Part shown: positions 29,119 to 38,889 of the stretch, piece after piece
Numbering within the stretch: position 1 is the stretch's first letter
Layout: each line of letters starts with the position of its first letter
Source of the DNA: Candidatus Poseidoniales archaeon
GTDB lineage: Archaea > Thermoplasmatota > Poseidoniia > Poseidoniales > Poseidoniaceae
DNA: 64,000 nt
Assembly (NCBI GenBank): GCA_003602575.1
Contig: QQRY01000054.1
Span: 32,395 to 96,394 of the forward strand
Direction of reading: 5' to 3'
Program-made: the position numbers and the translations under genes
Notes under the pieces: generated by a model
Told to the model about the DNA's origin: nothing
What the model saw: only the letters and a program-made list of their open reading frames with translations
Databases searched by the model: none

Positions 29119-32100
29119 ATGAACGGTAGTTATCGTAGTAAAGCATATTTTATTATTGGGCTTTTTTTAATTTCATTACTGGCTCCAATAACATCTAATG
29201 CCAGTGCGGAAGAAAGTGGAGAAATTACAATATTGTATACAGCCGTTAATCCTGAAAATAATAACACATATCATCTACTAAGTGCTGCTTCTTGGGAAGA
29301 CTCAGCATCTGCTGCTAGAGGATTAGATGGATTTCTAACAACCATTGATGACTTGAATGAAAATCAATGGATATTTGATACGTTTGCTAACTATGATGAA
29401 CAAGCACGCCACCTATGGACTGGTCTGACTGATTATGATGAAGAAGGAGTGTACAAGTGGCATGATGGAACACCATTTTACTACAGGAACTGGGGTGAAG
29501 ATCAACCTTCCTCAAGTGAACAAGAGGACTATGTTCACATTGCAGGAACCAATATCGGAAATATAATGCCCGGAACCTGGAATGATTTGAGTAATAATCC
29601 AGAACTAGTTCCTGTTTACGGTGTTGTAGAAATTGGCCCGGGTGCTGACTATGCATTGAGGTTTGATGGAATAGATGATTACGTAATTAGTGATGAAGAA
29701 ATGCCAGACTGGGGTAATCATATTGAGATTGAGGCTTCAATAAATATGCCAGATACTAGCGGAATCAGTTTCATAACTATGATGGGAGATTATGGTTGGG
29801 GATTATACATTAACAATGGATATGTTGCTTATTCAAATGAATACTCGATGTCAAATAACCCTAAATCTAATATGACCATAACTGCCGATAATTGGACAAA
29901 TGTAAAGGTCGTTGTAGAGGAAAACTCAAGTGGAGAATTCTTCATCGATGGAGTTCCTGCAGGTACATTTAGTTCAGACCAAGCAATGATACCAGAAGGA
30001 GACTTTGGGTCCAATAGTTGCTTCCAAGATGGACTTGAATGTGATGAACTATACATGGGTAGAATGGGTGCAGGATGTGATTGTAATTATTTCATGGGAA
30101 TGATGGATGACCTCATAATAAGCAATTCTGGTAATGAATCAAGTTGGCAATTCGAAGAGGGTGAAGGAACAACTACTGTAGATAACTCTTCACGCAATGC
30201 TGACATTAGTGGGGCGTCATGGGTAATGCCTGATGGAAGTATAGTTACCCAAGCCATTCAACTTTTCAAAGGAGAAGATGTGTTTGACATCACAGGGATG
30301 CCTGGAGACCAATTACTATTCTTTGCAGAAATTGAAGAAATGACAAAATCAGTTTGGTTTAATGCATACAATGAATTCTCAGAATTTTGGATGGACGAGG
30401 ATGCAAATTATGAAATTTATGTCGGGCATGAATACATACCAAATTCATGGAATTATGATGTATTGTTAGAAACTGAATGGGGATTCGTATTCGATGAATG
30501 GCAATGGCCTGAGGCAGGTACATGGTGGTTCGTTATAGTCCCTCTCCAAGAGATTACATCTTTGTCTCTATACATTGATTGGGATGTTGCAGACCCACCA
30601 CCACCTCTAGAAGAAATGACTGAACTTTTCAATGCCATACCGGTGACCGACCAAACCATTACTGGAGGAAGACAAAAACCCCTTGAAGAAAAAATCCTCT
30701 ATTACTATGTCGATGTAACAGAAAATCTGTCATCTCTTAGTATCAAAACATATGGAGGTTCTGGAAATGTTGACTTGGGAATTTCTTGGGGTACAGTTCC
30801 TGACCCATTCGATAATTTTGGATTCTGGGCAGAACCATTTGAAGATGAGTTTTCAATGGATGGAACTGATATGTCTGGAAAGGTGGCATGGGACGGTGGA
30901 CAAGGTAATGATCAAGTTGTGACACTGTATGATGTCGAACCTGGTATTTACTATGTTGCTGCATATACTTATCAGAATACGAAAGAGTTCACTATAGTTT
31001 CACAATTTACCTACCAGCCAGAAAATGTCGAACCTGAAGATGCGATTGAACTAACCCCCGGTATTGAATATGGACCTCTTAGCGGATATGATGGACTGTT
31101 GCAATACTTCAAGGTCAATGTGCCTGTTGGTACTGAGAGATTAGAAGTGGATCTAGCTAAAGGATTTGGAGAAGCATCCTTATTCATGAAGATTGAACAA
31201 GCACCCACAACATCTGATTTCACATATTTATCATCAAGCCCAGGTGCTGGTGATAAAATTGGTTTTAATGACCCGACCCCTGGGATGTGGTACATACTGC
31301 TTGAAACTGAACAAGTTTTTGGTTCGGTCATGATTACTGCTTCTTTTGAAGACCGTTATGTATGGTCATATGATGGAACACCAATTGAAATGTTCAATGG
31401 TGAGGAGATTATTGGTATCGAAGCACCTGAAGGTGAAGAGTTATTTTTCTTCTTAAATCTAGAAAAACCAGGAGAGTATTTGGAAATTTCAACATATGGT
31501 GGTAGTGGAGATTTATCAATTACGGCTGAAGGTAAGCAGTTTTCATTTGGTTTTGATGATGATTTCTTCTTTGAATTTGAAGAGGATATGGGGCGCCAAC
31601 GACCTAGTCTTGATGCTAACTATGAAGATGTAGTGATAGATTCCTTCGGTGATGGAACCTACCAGAGTATATTCATAGATCTACCTGCTAATGGAAGATT
31701 TGACATTTCAGTCAAAGCGATTAGCGAAATATCTGATGTAAATATTGTTGCTAATTGGGTTTATTCTGATTTCTTAGAACCTAATGTCGAAGAACCAATT
31801 GTAGAGCCAAAAGCTGATGATTCTTGTAGGGATGTAGCAGAACAAATAATGAAAATTACTGACAGTAACTCAGATGGCCTAATAGATCCTGATGAATTTA
31901 CCAATTCTAAATCCGACTATGATGTTGAAAGTTATGATTATAGCGTGATGGATAGAAATTCAGACGGTGATATCGAATTTACCGAACTATTACAAGAAAC
32001 ATGCAACTGTGAAAGTGAACTTTGGATAGTCTTTGATCAGTTATCTAATGAAAACGAACCAGTATCTATTGAACTACTAAGTTCACAGATATATGAAAAT

Positions 32101-32796
32101 AGATATAATTTCCTTGGCATGGACACTAATTCTGACCAGAGAATTTCAGAAACTGAAATTGAAGTTATGGCTCTAATCTGTGAAACTACATTTGATGCAT
32201 TTGATGGTGATGGAGATGGGGTTCCTGATGATGAAGATGATTTCCCTAACGACCCTGATGAATCAAAAGATTCAGATGGTGATGGAGTTGGCGATAATGC
32301 CGATATTGCCCCAAGTGTAGCTAATGATTTAGTATACTCAATTGGAGCAATGGTATTCATCGGTCTATTGGCCCTACTAGTTGTATTTGCAAGAGGGAAC
32401 AGAAATAATCTAAATTCAAATGATTGGGAAAATGATAAGAATTTCGACATTACTGAAACCATGCTTGGTATGCAAGAGCCAGAAACCACTCAACATTCAA
32501 ATCTAATTGATGATACGAATGCAACTGTTTATCAGTCTTCATTTGAAAGTATGGAAGAACCTAAAGTAAATATTCAACCAGCAAGTCAAGAAATTAGCAT
32601 GCCTAGTAACGTCAACCAAAAAATTGAGATGTCTGCATTTGAAGATTTGCTAAATTCTGAAGTTAACATTCAAGCGCCATCTCAACAAATAATGGGAATG
32701 ATAGGTATGGATGGCAAAGAATCTATTGAATATCCAATAAATAGTGGAGTAAAATGGACTAGAAACAACCCCAGCGAAGATTGGAAAAGGTCCTAA
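29119..32796 (+). CDS. Large secreted/surface protein: C-type lectin-like + LamG-like + EF-hand + TSP3-like repeats + TM + cytoplasmic tail
   Basis: Signal peptide KAYFIIGLFLISLLAPITSNASA; HLWTGLTDYDEEGVYKWHDGTPFYYRNWGEDQP (CTLD); YALRFDGIDDYVISDEEMPDW (LamG); DSNSDGLIDPDEF / DRNSDGDIEFTEL (EF-hand); DGDGDGVPDDEDDFPNDPDE; TM VYSIGAMVFIGLLALLVVFAR. Confidence 0.8.
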   Translation: MNGSYRSKAYFIIGLFLISLLAPITSNASAEESGEITILYTAVNPENNNTYHLLSAASWEDSASAARGLDGFLTTIDDLNENQWIFDTFANYDEQARHLWTGLTDYDEEGVYKWHDGTPFYYRNWGEDQPSSSEQEDYVHIAGTNIGNIMPGTWNDLSNNPELVPVYGVVEIGPGADYALRFDGIDDYVISDEEMPDWGNHIEIEASINMPDTSGISFITMMGDYGWGLYINNGYVAYSNEYSMSNNPKSNMTITADNWTNVKVVVEENSSGEFFIDGVPAGTFSSDQAMIPEGDFGSNSCFQDGLECDELYMGRMGAGCDCNYFMGMMDDLIISNSGNESSWQFEEGEGTTTVDNSSRNADISGASWVMPDGSIVTQAIQLFKGEDVFDITGMPGDQLLFFAEIEEMTKSVWFNAYNEFSEFWMDEDANYEIYVGHEYIPNSWNYDVLLETEWGFVFDEWQWPEAGTWWFVIVPLQEITSLSLYIDWDVADPPPPLEEMTELFNAIPVTDQTITGGRQKPLEEKILYYYVDVTENLSSLSIKTYGGSGNVDLGISWGTVPDPFDNFGFWAEPFEDEFSMDGTDMSGKVAWDGGQGNDQVVTLYDVEPGIYYVAAYTYQNTKEFTIVSQFTYQPENVEPEDAIELTPGIEYGPLSGYDGLLQYFKVNVPVGTERLEVDLAKGFGEASLFMKIEQAPTTSDFTYLSSSPGAGDKIGFNDPTPGMWYILLETEQVFGSVMITASFEDRYVWSYDGTPIEMFNGEEIIGIEAPEGEELFFFLNLEKPGEYLEISTYGGSGDLSITAEGKQFSFGFDDDFFFEFEEDMGRQRPSLDANYEDVVIDSFGDGTYQSIFIDLPANGRFDISVKAISEISDVNIVANWVYSDFLEPNVEEPIVEPKADDSCRDVAEQIMKITDSNSDGLIDPDEFTNSKSDYDVESYDYSVMDRNSDGDIEFTELLQETCNCESELWIVFDQLSNENEPVSIELLSSQIYENRYNFLGMDTNSDQRISETEIEVMALICETTFDAFDGDGDGVPDDEDDFPNDPDESKDSDGDGVGDNADIAPSVANDLVYSIGAMVFIGLLALLVVFARGNRNNLNSNDWENDKNFDITETMLGMQEPETTQHSNLIDDTNATVYQSSFESMEEPKVNIQPASQEISMPSNVNQKIEMSAFEDLLNSEVNIQAPSQQIMGMIGMDGKESIEYPINSGVKWTRNNPSEDWKRS

Positions 32797-33725
32797 CTGA
32801 TTTTCTTAGACTTAGGTTGTAATATTCCTAATGGCTTTAGAAGCCGCACGATGTGCCGATGTAACTCTGGTAGTATTTCAAACATAATTAATGCCATGAA
32901 GAACATAGCGAACAAAGATACAAATCTTGATGCATAATTATGCCCAAATTCGAAAACTGACATACCAAAATAGCTCCATGAAGTATATGTTTGATGCATC
33001 CATATAAGTCCCACATTTCTAAATACATTCAAAATATGAATTACTGGAACCGTGAAAATTAGAGCACGTATCCTTCTACGCCAATCTAAATCGAGAACAG
33101 AAATTGCGCCGATAAAAATCACCATTGATTGTAGAGCAGTACATGCCAATACGAAATTAATCCCAATTAGCGTCCCGTCTCCAGCAACCAGTTCGGTCTG
33201 ATAAGGAAATTCTCCAAATGTTTCGGTACTAAACCATCTATTTCCATCCCAAGAATCCCAATTTACTTTTCCGGATTCAGTTTGAACCCATGTTTCACCT
33301 AGATGAATATCACCAGTTCCCGACATTCTGTAAAATAAGGCGACCTGAGAGGCAACAAACCAAATTGCTAGTACACTAAGCCAGGGCACGTGAGCGATCA
33401 GTAAGTAAGGTCCACCAGCATATGCCATAGCACCTCTAGACCAAATCAGGGCATCCTTAGTTTTACCATCCTCAACTTTACCTTCCCAAATCGACATTCC
33501 AATCCCCAATGGAAGGGCAAGCATACACATTATTGTAAGAACATAATCATTATGAGAATAATATTTCCAAGAACCTGCAAAGAAATATAACGAAACTAAA
33601 ATCCATCCAATTTGAGCAATTAAAGGATTTTTAGACTTTCGAAAATGCCAAGATAATGCCAACAATACCAGTCCTATCGCACCAACAATAGCGATAATGG
33701 ACTGTTGTTCCATATGAGTGTGCAA
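32793..33725 (-). CDS. Archaeosortase/exosortase family membrane protein
   Basis: Polytopic; NFVLACTALQSMVIFIGAI (Cys motif), HILNVFRNVGLIW (Arg motif), FEFGHNYASRFVSL (His/Arg motif) in the order expected for archaeosortases. Confidence 0.8.
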   Translation of the reverse strand: MHTHMEQQSIIAIVGAIGLVLLALSWHFRKSKNPLIAQIGWILVSLYFFAGSWKYYSHNDYVLTIMCMLALPLGIGMSIWEGKVEDGKTKDALIWSRGAMAYAGGPYLLIAHVPWLSVLAIWFVASQVALFYRMSGTGDIHLGETWVQTESGKVNWDSWDGNRWFSTETFGEFPYQTELVAGDGTLIGINFVLACTALQSMVIFIGAISVLDLDWRRRIRALIFTVPVIHILNVFRNVGLIWMHQTYTSWSYFGMSVFEFGHNYASRFVSLFAMFFMALIMFEILPELHRHIVRLLKPLGILQPKSKKIS

Positions 33726-33795
33726 TGATTAACTTGACTTGAACGCTTGTATCAACAAGGACAAATCACTTCAATAATTTCACACAGGGCGATAC

Positions 33796-34470
33796 ATGCG
33801 GGGGCCAATAGTAGAATTTAGCCCCGGTAATTTTCCAAGTGGAGTTACTAGTAATGGAGCAATCGCATACATTGACAGAGACGGAGTACTAAACATTGGA
33901 AGTTCATCCTACATCAATCGACCTGAGGAATTGAGGATTTTAGATAATGCTCCAAAAGTAATTGGAGATTTGAAACGATTGGGTTTCCATATTTGTATTG
34001 TGACCAATCAATCACCAATTATGCGTGGTCTTTGGGATGAAAATCAATTATACTTGATTCATCAAAAACTCCGAGAGTTATTTTTACAACAAGATCAAGA
34101 TGCTCATTTTGACATGATAATAACTTGCCCTCATCGTCATAGAGATAATTGTAGTTGCCGTAAACCAAATCCAGGGATGTTACAACTGGCCGACAATATG
34201 CTCAGAAGTGAAAATCCAATTACGACAAATTCAAAACAAGAGATAATTGAAATTGGGAGTGAGTTCAAAACTATCAACTGGTGGAAGGAAAAAATTCAGC
34301 CAAAACATGAATTAGACTTACTGGTAGGCGATAGAAATAGTGACATGGGTGCTGGTTGGGCAGTTGGAGCGAGATTGTTTAAAGTGCCTGAATCAATTGG
34401 AATCAGTTTTGTATCTTCAAGAGTTATCGATGAAAAGAACAAAGGCGACGATTTTAGTCCAATAAGGTGA
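33796..34470 (+). CDS. HAD-IIIA family phosphatase (GmhB/HisB-N-like)
   Basis: AYIDRDGVLNI, CIVTNQSPIMRG, CPHRHRDNCSCRKPNPGML, LVGDRNSDMGAGWAVG. Confidence 0.88.
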   Translation: MRGPIVEFSPGNFPSGVTSNGAIAYIDRDGVLNIGSSSYINRPEELRILDNAPKVIGDLKRLGFHICIVTNQSPIMRGLWDENQLYLIHQKLRELFLQQDQDAHFDMIITCPHRHRDNCSCRKPNPGMLQLADNMLRSENPITTNSKQEIIEIGSEFKTINWWKEKIQPKHELDLLVGDRNSDMGAGWAVGARLFKVPESIGISFVSSRVIDEKNKGDDFSPIR

Positions 34471-34474
34471 GATT

Positions 34475-35665
34475 ATGGGTTGGCTAGGATTAGATGATAC
34501 CGACCATTTAGGTGGAGGTTGTACGACCAAAACTCTAGACTTATTGATTCAAGGATTGCCTAGTGATGTAGAGATTGGTGAATTAAGGTTGGTTAGACTT
34601 TGGCCTTTTGCCAAACAAAGAACAAGAGGGAATGCTTCTGTTGCAGTTGAAATTAGTTGTGAAGATGAAAATAAAATAATGAATCATTTGGACTTATGGT
34701 GGGAAGAAAATATTTCTCCATTGGCAGGCATGATATCCTCTACTGAAAATTATGATAGACAACAATATCCTGCAGATCCTGGGATGGTTTGGTTTTCAAG
34801 TGAAACACCTCCAGTTGAATTTTATTACAGTGCAGTTCGAAGAGAAGTAAGTCTTGATGAAATACCAATCGCAAAAAAATCTTGGGGAGGCCAAGGTAAA
34901 ATTGGCGCCACAGCAGCAATCGCTTGGGATAAATCGCTTGTGACTTACGAAGCGATAGCTTGGAGAACTGAAACAAATACAAGTTCTAAAAAAATTAGGA
35001 AAATCGATAGTTTGAGATTAGAAGAAATCGATGAAATGGAGAATACTTTCATGTCTAGAGATTCTCGAACTGGAAATAGCATGATAGCTCCGAGAGGTCC
35101 TTGTCCTGTTCTGTTCGGACTTAGAGCAAGAGATGAAGAAATCGCAAAACAGGCGGCTACTTATCTGCTAAAATCTGAAAGTACTGAGGAAAATTCAGGT
35201 TTCAGAGTTTTCAAGACCAATCAAGCAAGCGATGACCATCTTGAAAATGATTTGAGAGATACAGTTTTAGATATCGAAATATTGTCTCGGGGAACTGTTG
35301 TTATCAACTGTAAGAACAGTAAATTACTAGCATTTTCTGAATCAGGCGATATTAAATTACTTGGACAATGGTTGAAACATGGAGATACAATCTCGTTTAA
35401 TGGATTGAAAAATCACGATGGAACATACCATTTAGAACGACTAAAGGTGATTGAAGGTTCGAACCAAAAAGTACGCCCATTGTGTGCAAAGTGTGGAGTC
35501 CGAATGAAATCGATGGGCAAAAATCAAGGTGTTAGATGCCCTAAATGTCGAGATAGATCAGATAAATTATGGGATGAGATTACTAGAACTCCTCCTTTCG
35601 AAGATTGGGTACAGGCTCCAAACGATTCACGAAGGCACTTGACTAGACCACTCGAATGGGACTAA
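34475..35665 (+). CDS. tiaS: tRNA(Ile2) 2-agmatinylcytidine synthetase TiaS
   Basis: MGWLGLDDTDHLGGGCTTKTL start, internal GATAAIAW, OB-like region and C-terminal CAKCGVRMKSMGKNQGVRCPKC zinc ribbon. Confidence 0.88.
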   Translation: MGWLGLDDTDHLGGGCTTKTLDLLIQGLPSDVEIGELRLVRLWPFAKQRTRGNASVAVEISCEDENKIMNHLDLWWEENISPLAGMISSTENYDRQQYPADPGMVWFSSETPPVEFYYSAVRREVSLDEIPIAKKSWGGQGKIGATAAIAWDKSLVTYEAIAWRTETNTSSKKIRKIDSLRLEEIDEMENTFMSRDSRTGNSMIAPRGPCPVLFGLRARDEEIAKQAATYLLKSESTEENSGFRVFKTNQASDDHLENDLRDTVLDIEILSRGTVVINCKNSKLLAFSESGDIKLLGQWLKHGDTISFNGLKNHDGTYHLERLKVIEGSNQKVRPLCAKCGVRMKSMGKNQGVRCPKCRDRSDKLWDEITRTPPFEDWVQAPNDSRRHLTRPLEWD

Positions 35666-35736
35666 AATCTCAGTTTTATCGAATAAGTGTTACAAAGATA
35701 GGAAATAATCATATCTTATAACCATAGAATAGTGTC

Positions 35737-35982
35737 ATGGCTGATGAACAAACTACCAAGAACGTAGCATACATTCTGTTGGGAATTTCTTTTCTAGTTA
35801 TGATGTGGTTCATCTTAAAACAAGCCAAACAGAATCGAGAAGATAGTATTGAAGATAGTTCACCTAACATTGCAGGTAGTGATGAAAGGCCTGGTTCTGC
35901 ACTAAATCCTGAAAAGTTCGATGAGCCTGATGATGAAGCACTGGAAGAAATGGCTGAACTTCTGGGCGAAGATGAAGATTAA
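35737..35982 (+). CDS. Small single-TM protein with acidic C-terminus
   Basis: 81 aa: NVAYILLGISFLVMMWFIL TM, then acidic tail. Confidence 0.55.
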   Translation: MADEQTTKNVAYILLGISFLVMMWFILKQAKQNREDSIEDSSPNIAGSDERPGSALNPEKFDEPDDEALEEMAELLGEDED

Positions 35983-36572
35983 GTGCTCAAAAATCCACTT
36001 TCCGTCAAGTTTAGTTCAACACTACCTTTATCCCAACTGACTAACCTAAAAGGGCCATCTTTTGGACGTGTCAAGATAAATATTGAAAAATTGATGGCCT
36101 TCATAGAATTTTCAGCCCTTGCAAATGAGTTTCCAACTTTATTACCACTTGCATCAATAGTTGATTTACTGATGAGTAATAATTTAATTTCTTGATCTAA
36201 ATTCTTGGACAAGCGCTCTACATGTGAAATCAAACCAACTGGAATTTTGCCTGAACTAGGACACCAGTCATCCAAAACTACTAGTTTCACGGAAGGTAAT
36301 GAGTCGAGAGCAGAAATTATTGCGTCTATCGCTTTGTCAAAAGAACTCGAAAATGACATCGCATGAAATCTAGAGGCATCGATTACTGAAAGATGTTTGA
36401 AGAGTTGGGAAAATCGTTGATTGTCTGGCATTTCTTCACCAACCCAAAGTACTCTACCACCATCTCCGATTACATCTGCTGCAACGTGTAAACCTAGTGA
36501 AGTGCCACCAACGCTACCTTCTACAGCTAGGTGGATGAGATTATTCTCCGACTGGAATTTCCATCTCGCCAT
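35979..36572 (-). CDS. RecA/KaiC-like fold ATPase-related protein with degenerate Walker A
   Basis: LAVEGSVGGTSLGLHVAADVIGDGGRVLWVGEEMPDNQRF ... VKLVVLDDWCPSSG resembles the RecA-superfamily layout but lacks the GKT/S lysine. Confidence 0.5.
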   Translation of the reverse strand: MARWKFQSENNLIHLAVEGSVGGTSLGLHVAADVIGDGGRVLWVGEEMPDNQRFSQLFKHLSVIDASRFHAMSFSSSFDKAIDAIISALDSLPSVKLVVLDDWCPSSGKIPVGLISHVERLSKNLDQEIKLLLISKSTIDASGNKVGNSFARAENSMKAINFSIFILTRPKDGPFRLVSWDKGSVELNLTESGFLST

Positions 36573-36652
36573 GAATTACCCAAGGGTAACAAGTGAATGA
36601 CAGTTGCGGAAAAATGGGAAATGCTCATGACCTTTCAATCACAGGAGGTTGT

Positions 36653-36931
36653 ATGGCAGGTACTAAGAGTGAGTCCGAGGACTCTTCAGTCACTGATGTT
36701 GTAATTCGAAAAGGCGAGAGGATTCCTCGACGTACTCCACCTCAATTCGAGGAAGCAAGTAGTTTACTAGATGCTATAAAACGAGATGGTTTCTTTGGCA
36801 CTGCTATGAATGATAAAAATCAATATGGCCCTATAGTTATGATGATACTACTACTAATCGTTGCAACAATTACTGGTTTCATGATAAAGATTCTTCCACC
36901 TATATTAGAGTGGTTCGGCAGTCTTTTCTAA
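36653..36931 (+). CDS. Small membrane protein
   Basis: ATG at 36653 preceded by acaggaggttgt (SD-like); TM PIVMMILLLIVATITGFMI. ORF extends to 36593. Confidence 0.55.
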   Translation: MAGTKSESEDSSVTDVVIRKGERIPRRTPPQFEEASSLLDAIKRDGFFGTAMNDKNQYGPIVMMILLLIVATITGFMIKILPPILEWFGSLF

Positions 36932-36933
36932 AC

Positions 36934-37377
36934 TCAATCAGATCGTTCTGCTTCAGAGATTCTGTACGGATTCATTGCTAATCTTATGAAAATTATTGCA
37001 AGAATTGTTGATATTATGAAAAATAAACCTACATATGTTGAAATGTTATACCACATCATTCCAACTCCGACTAGAGAGATGTAAGCAACTAACTGACACA
37101 ATGCAGATGCTTTTTGAAGTCTGATTCTCATCTCTTCTGTCAATTTAGCATCATGCTCCATAACGAAGGTATATATCAAAAAATAAATTCCTTGAAATGG
37201 TAAAGTTGCAGCAATAATTGCCAATGCAGTTTCTCTTATTTTGGTCGGATTGGCTTCTTGTTCAATGCCTTGGAAAAGCATCACAGCAGTATTTGTACCC
37301 AGTAGTGCAGCCATAATAGTCCATCTTTTATCCTGAGATGAAGTACGACTCTCAACATTTACTGAACCTTCTGCCAT
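36934..37377 (-). CDS. Hypothetical four-TM membrane protein
   Basis: 147 aa with four hydrophobic segments. Confidence 0.55.
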   Translation of the reverse strand: MAEGSVNVESRTSSQDKRWTIMAALLGTNTAVMLFQGIEQEANPTKIRETALAIIAATLPFQGIYFLIYTFVMEHDAKLTEEMRIRLQKASALCQLVAYISLVGVGMMWYNISTYVGLFFIISTILAIIFIRLAMNPYRISEAERSD

Positions 37378-37536
37378 GAGGTTGCTTCAATGAAGAGGGG
37401 TTATTATTTTCCCCTAATTCAATATCCTTAGATAGGTATTTGGAGGTTCAAATAAAGAATTCGAATGGGAAAATTATTTTTTCAAATTAAATGACGATGT
37501 AGGAAGGTTCAATAGTCTATTTCTAGACCATTAATC

Positions 37537-38889
37537 ATGGCCTTTTGTCCATTAGACTATCGATACGGTTGCCAAGAGTTCAAACATATTTGGTCTGAAC
37601 TTGGAAGACATGAAAGACAATTAGAAGTCGAAAGGGCTTTAATTTGGGCACATATGCAACTTGGCAAGGTTTCACAACAAGATTATGATGCTGTTGCAGC
37701 AATTGCAAATTCAACATCTGTAACCAAAGAAAGAGTATCTGAAATTGAAGCGGAAACAAAACACGATATTATGGCCCTTACCAAAGCCATGGCAGAAGCA
37801 GCTGGAGACGCTGGTTGGTGTATTCATCTCGGTGCGACTTCAAACGATATTGTCGACACTGCGGTTGCTCTACAATTACGTGATAGTATAGTTCTACTTA
37901 GAGAGCAATTATGTTTATTGATAAAAGTCTGTGCAGATGTCGCCGAAAGAGAGAGAGATACGGTGATGCTTGGGCGTACTCACGGTCAAGCAGCTGTACC
38001 AATTACATTCGGATTAAAGGCTGCAGTATGGTTAGATGAACTTAGGCGTCAATTGATTAGACTTGATGAGGCATCACCAAGAATATCTGTTGGGAAATTC
38101 CTTGGTGCTGTTGGAACTGGTGCTGCTCAGGGTGAGAATGCAAGAGAACTTCAACGCTTGATAATGACACACCTAGGACTAGGAGTGCCTTTGGCTACTA
38201 CTCAGGTAGTAGGTCGTGATAGATACATCGAATATGTGTCATGGCTTGCAAATATCGCTGCAACCTGTGAGAAAATTCTACAAGAAGTGAGAAATCTTCA
38301 ACGCTCTGAAATTCAGGAAGCAGGAGAAGGCTTCGATATTAAGAAACAAGTTGGCTCTTCAACAATGGCACACAAGAAAAATCCAATTAAATCTGAAAAT
38401 GCGTCTGGACTTGCAAGAATTGTTCGTTCGATGATCATTCCAACATATGAAAATGCACTATTGTGGCATGAGCGAGATTTGGCTAATTCAAGCAGTGAGA
38501 GATTCACACTTTCTCATGGTTCTGCATTATGCGAAGATGTAATCTCTAAGACTAGAGATGTTTTGACAAATATGTGGGTAGATGCTGATAGATGTATGGA
38601 AAATATTCTCTCTCAAAGAGGATTGGTCATGGCTGAAAAGGTCATGATTGAACTAGTAGAACATGGAATTCCTCGAGATGAAGCTCACGAAATCCTGCGT
38701 TCTGCTTCCTTCGAAGCGGTTGACAAGAAAATTGAACTAATCGATGTTTGTTCAAGAACTCCTGAAATATCCGCTGCGTTTAGTATCGAAGAATTAGAAG
38801 CAATGTTTGACCCAGCAAATCACCTTGGTGATTCTGGTGAGATAGTAGATGAGTGTGTTAAATTAGCACGAGAAGCGATTAAGTCCTAA
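37537..38889 (+). CDS. purB: Adenylosuccinate lyase
   Basis: HLGATSNDIVDTAVALQLRD, RTHGQAAVPITFGLKAAVW, GSSTMAHKKNPIKSENASGLAR. Confidence 0.96.
   Translation: MAFCPLDYRYGCQEFKHIWSELGRHERQLEVERALIWAHMQLGKVSQQDYDAVAAIANSTSVTKERVSEIEAETKHDIMALTKAMAEAAGDAGWCIHLGATSNDIVDTAVALQLRDSIVLLREQLCLLIKVCADVAERERDTVMLGRTHGQAAVPITFGLKAAVWLDELRRQLIRLDEASPRISVGKFLGAVGTGAAQGENARELQRLIMTHLGLGVPLATTQVVGRDRYIEYVSWLANIAATCEKILQEVRNLQRSEIQEAGEGFDIKKQVGSSTMAHKKNPIKSENASGLARIVRSMIIPTYENALLWHERDLANSSSERFTLSHGSALCEDVISKTRDVLTNMWVDADRCMENILSQRGLVMAEKVMIELVEHGIPRDEAHEILRSASFEAVDKKIELIDVCSRTPEISAAFSIEELEAMFDPANHLGDSGEIVDECVKLAREAIKS

Noticed and set aside
36653-36931. Possible Sec61-beta/SecG subunit
   Set aside because: Small single-TM protein of suitable size, but the sequence before the TM does not match the archaeal Sec61-beta signature.
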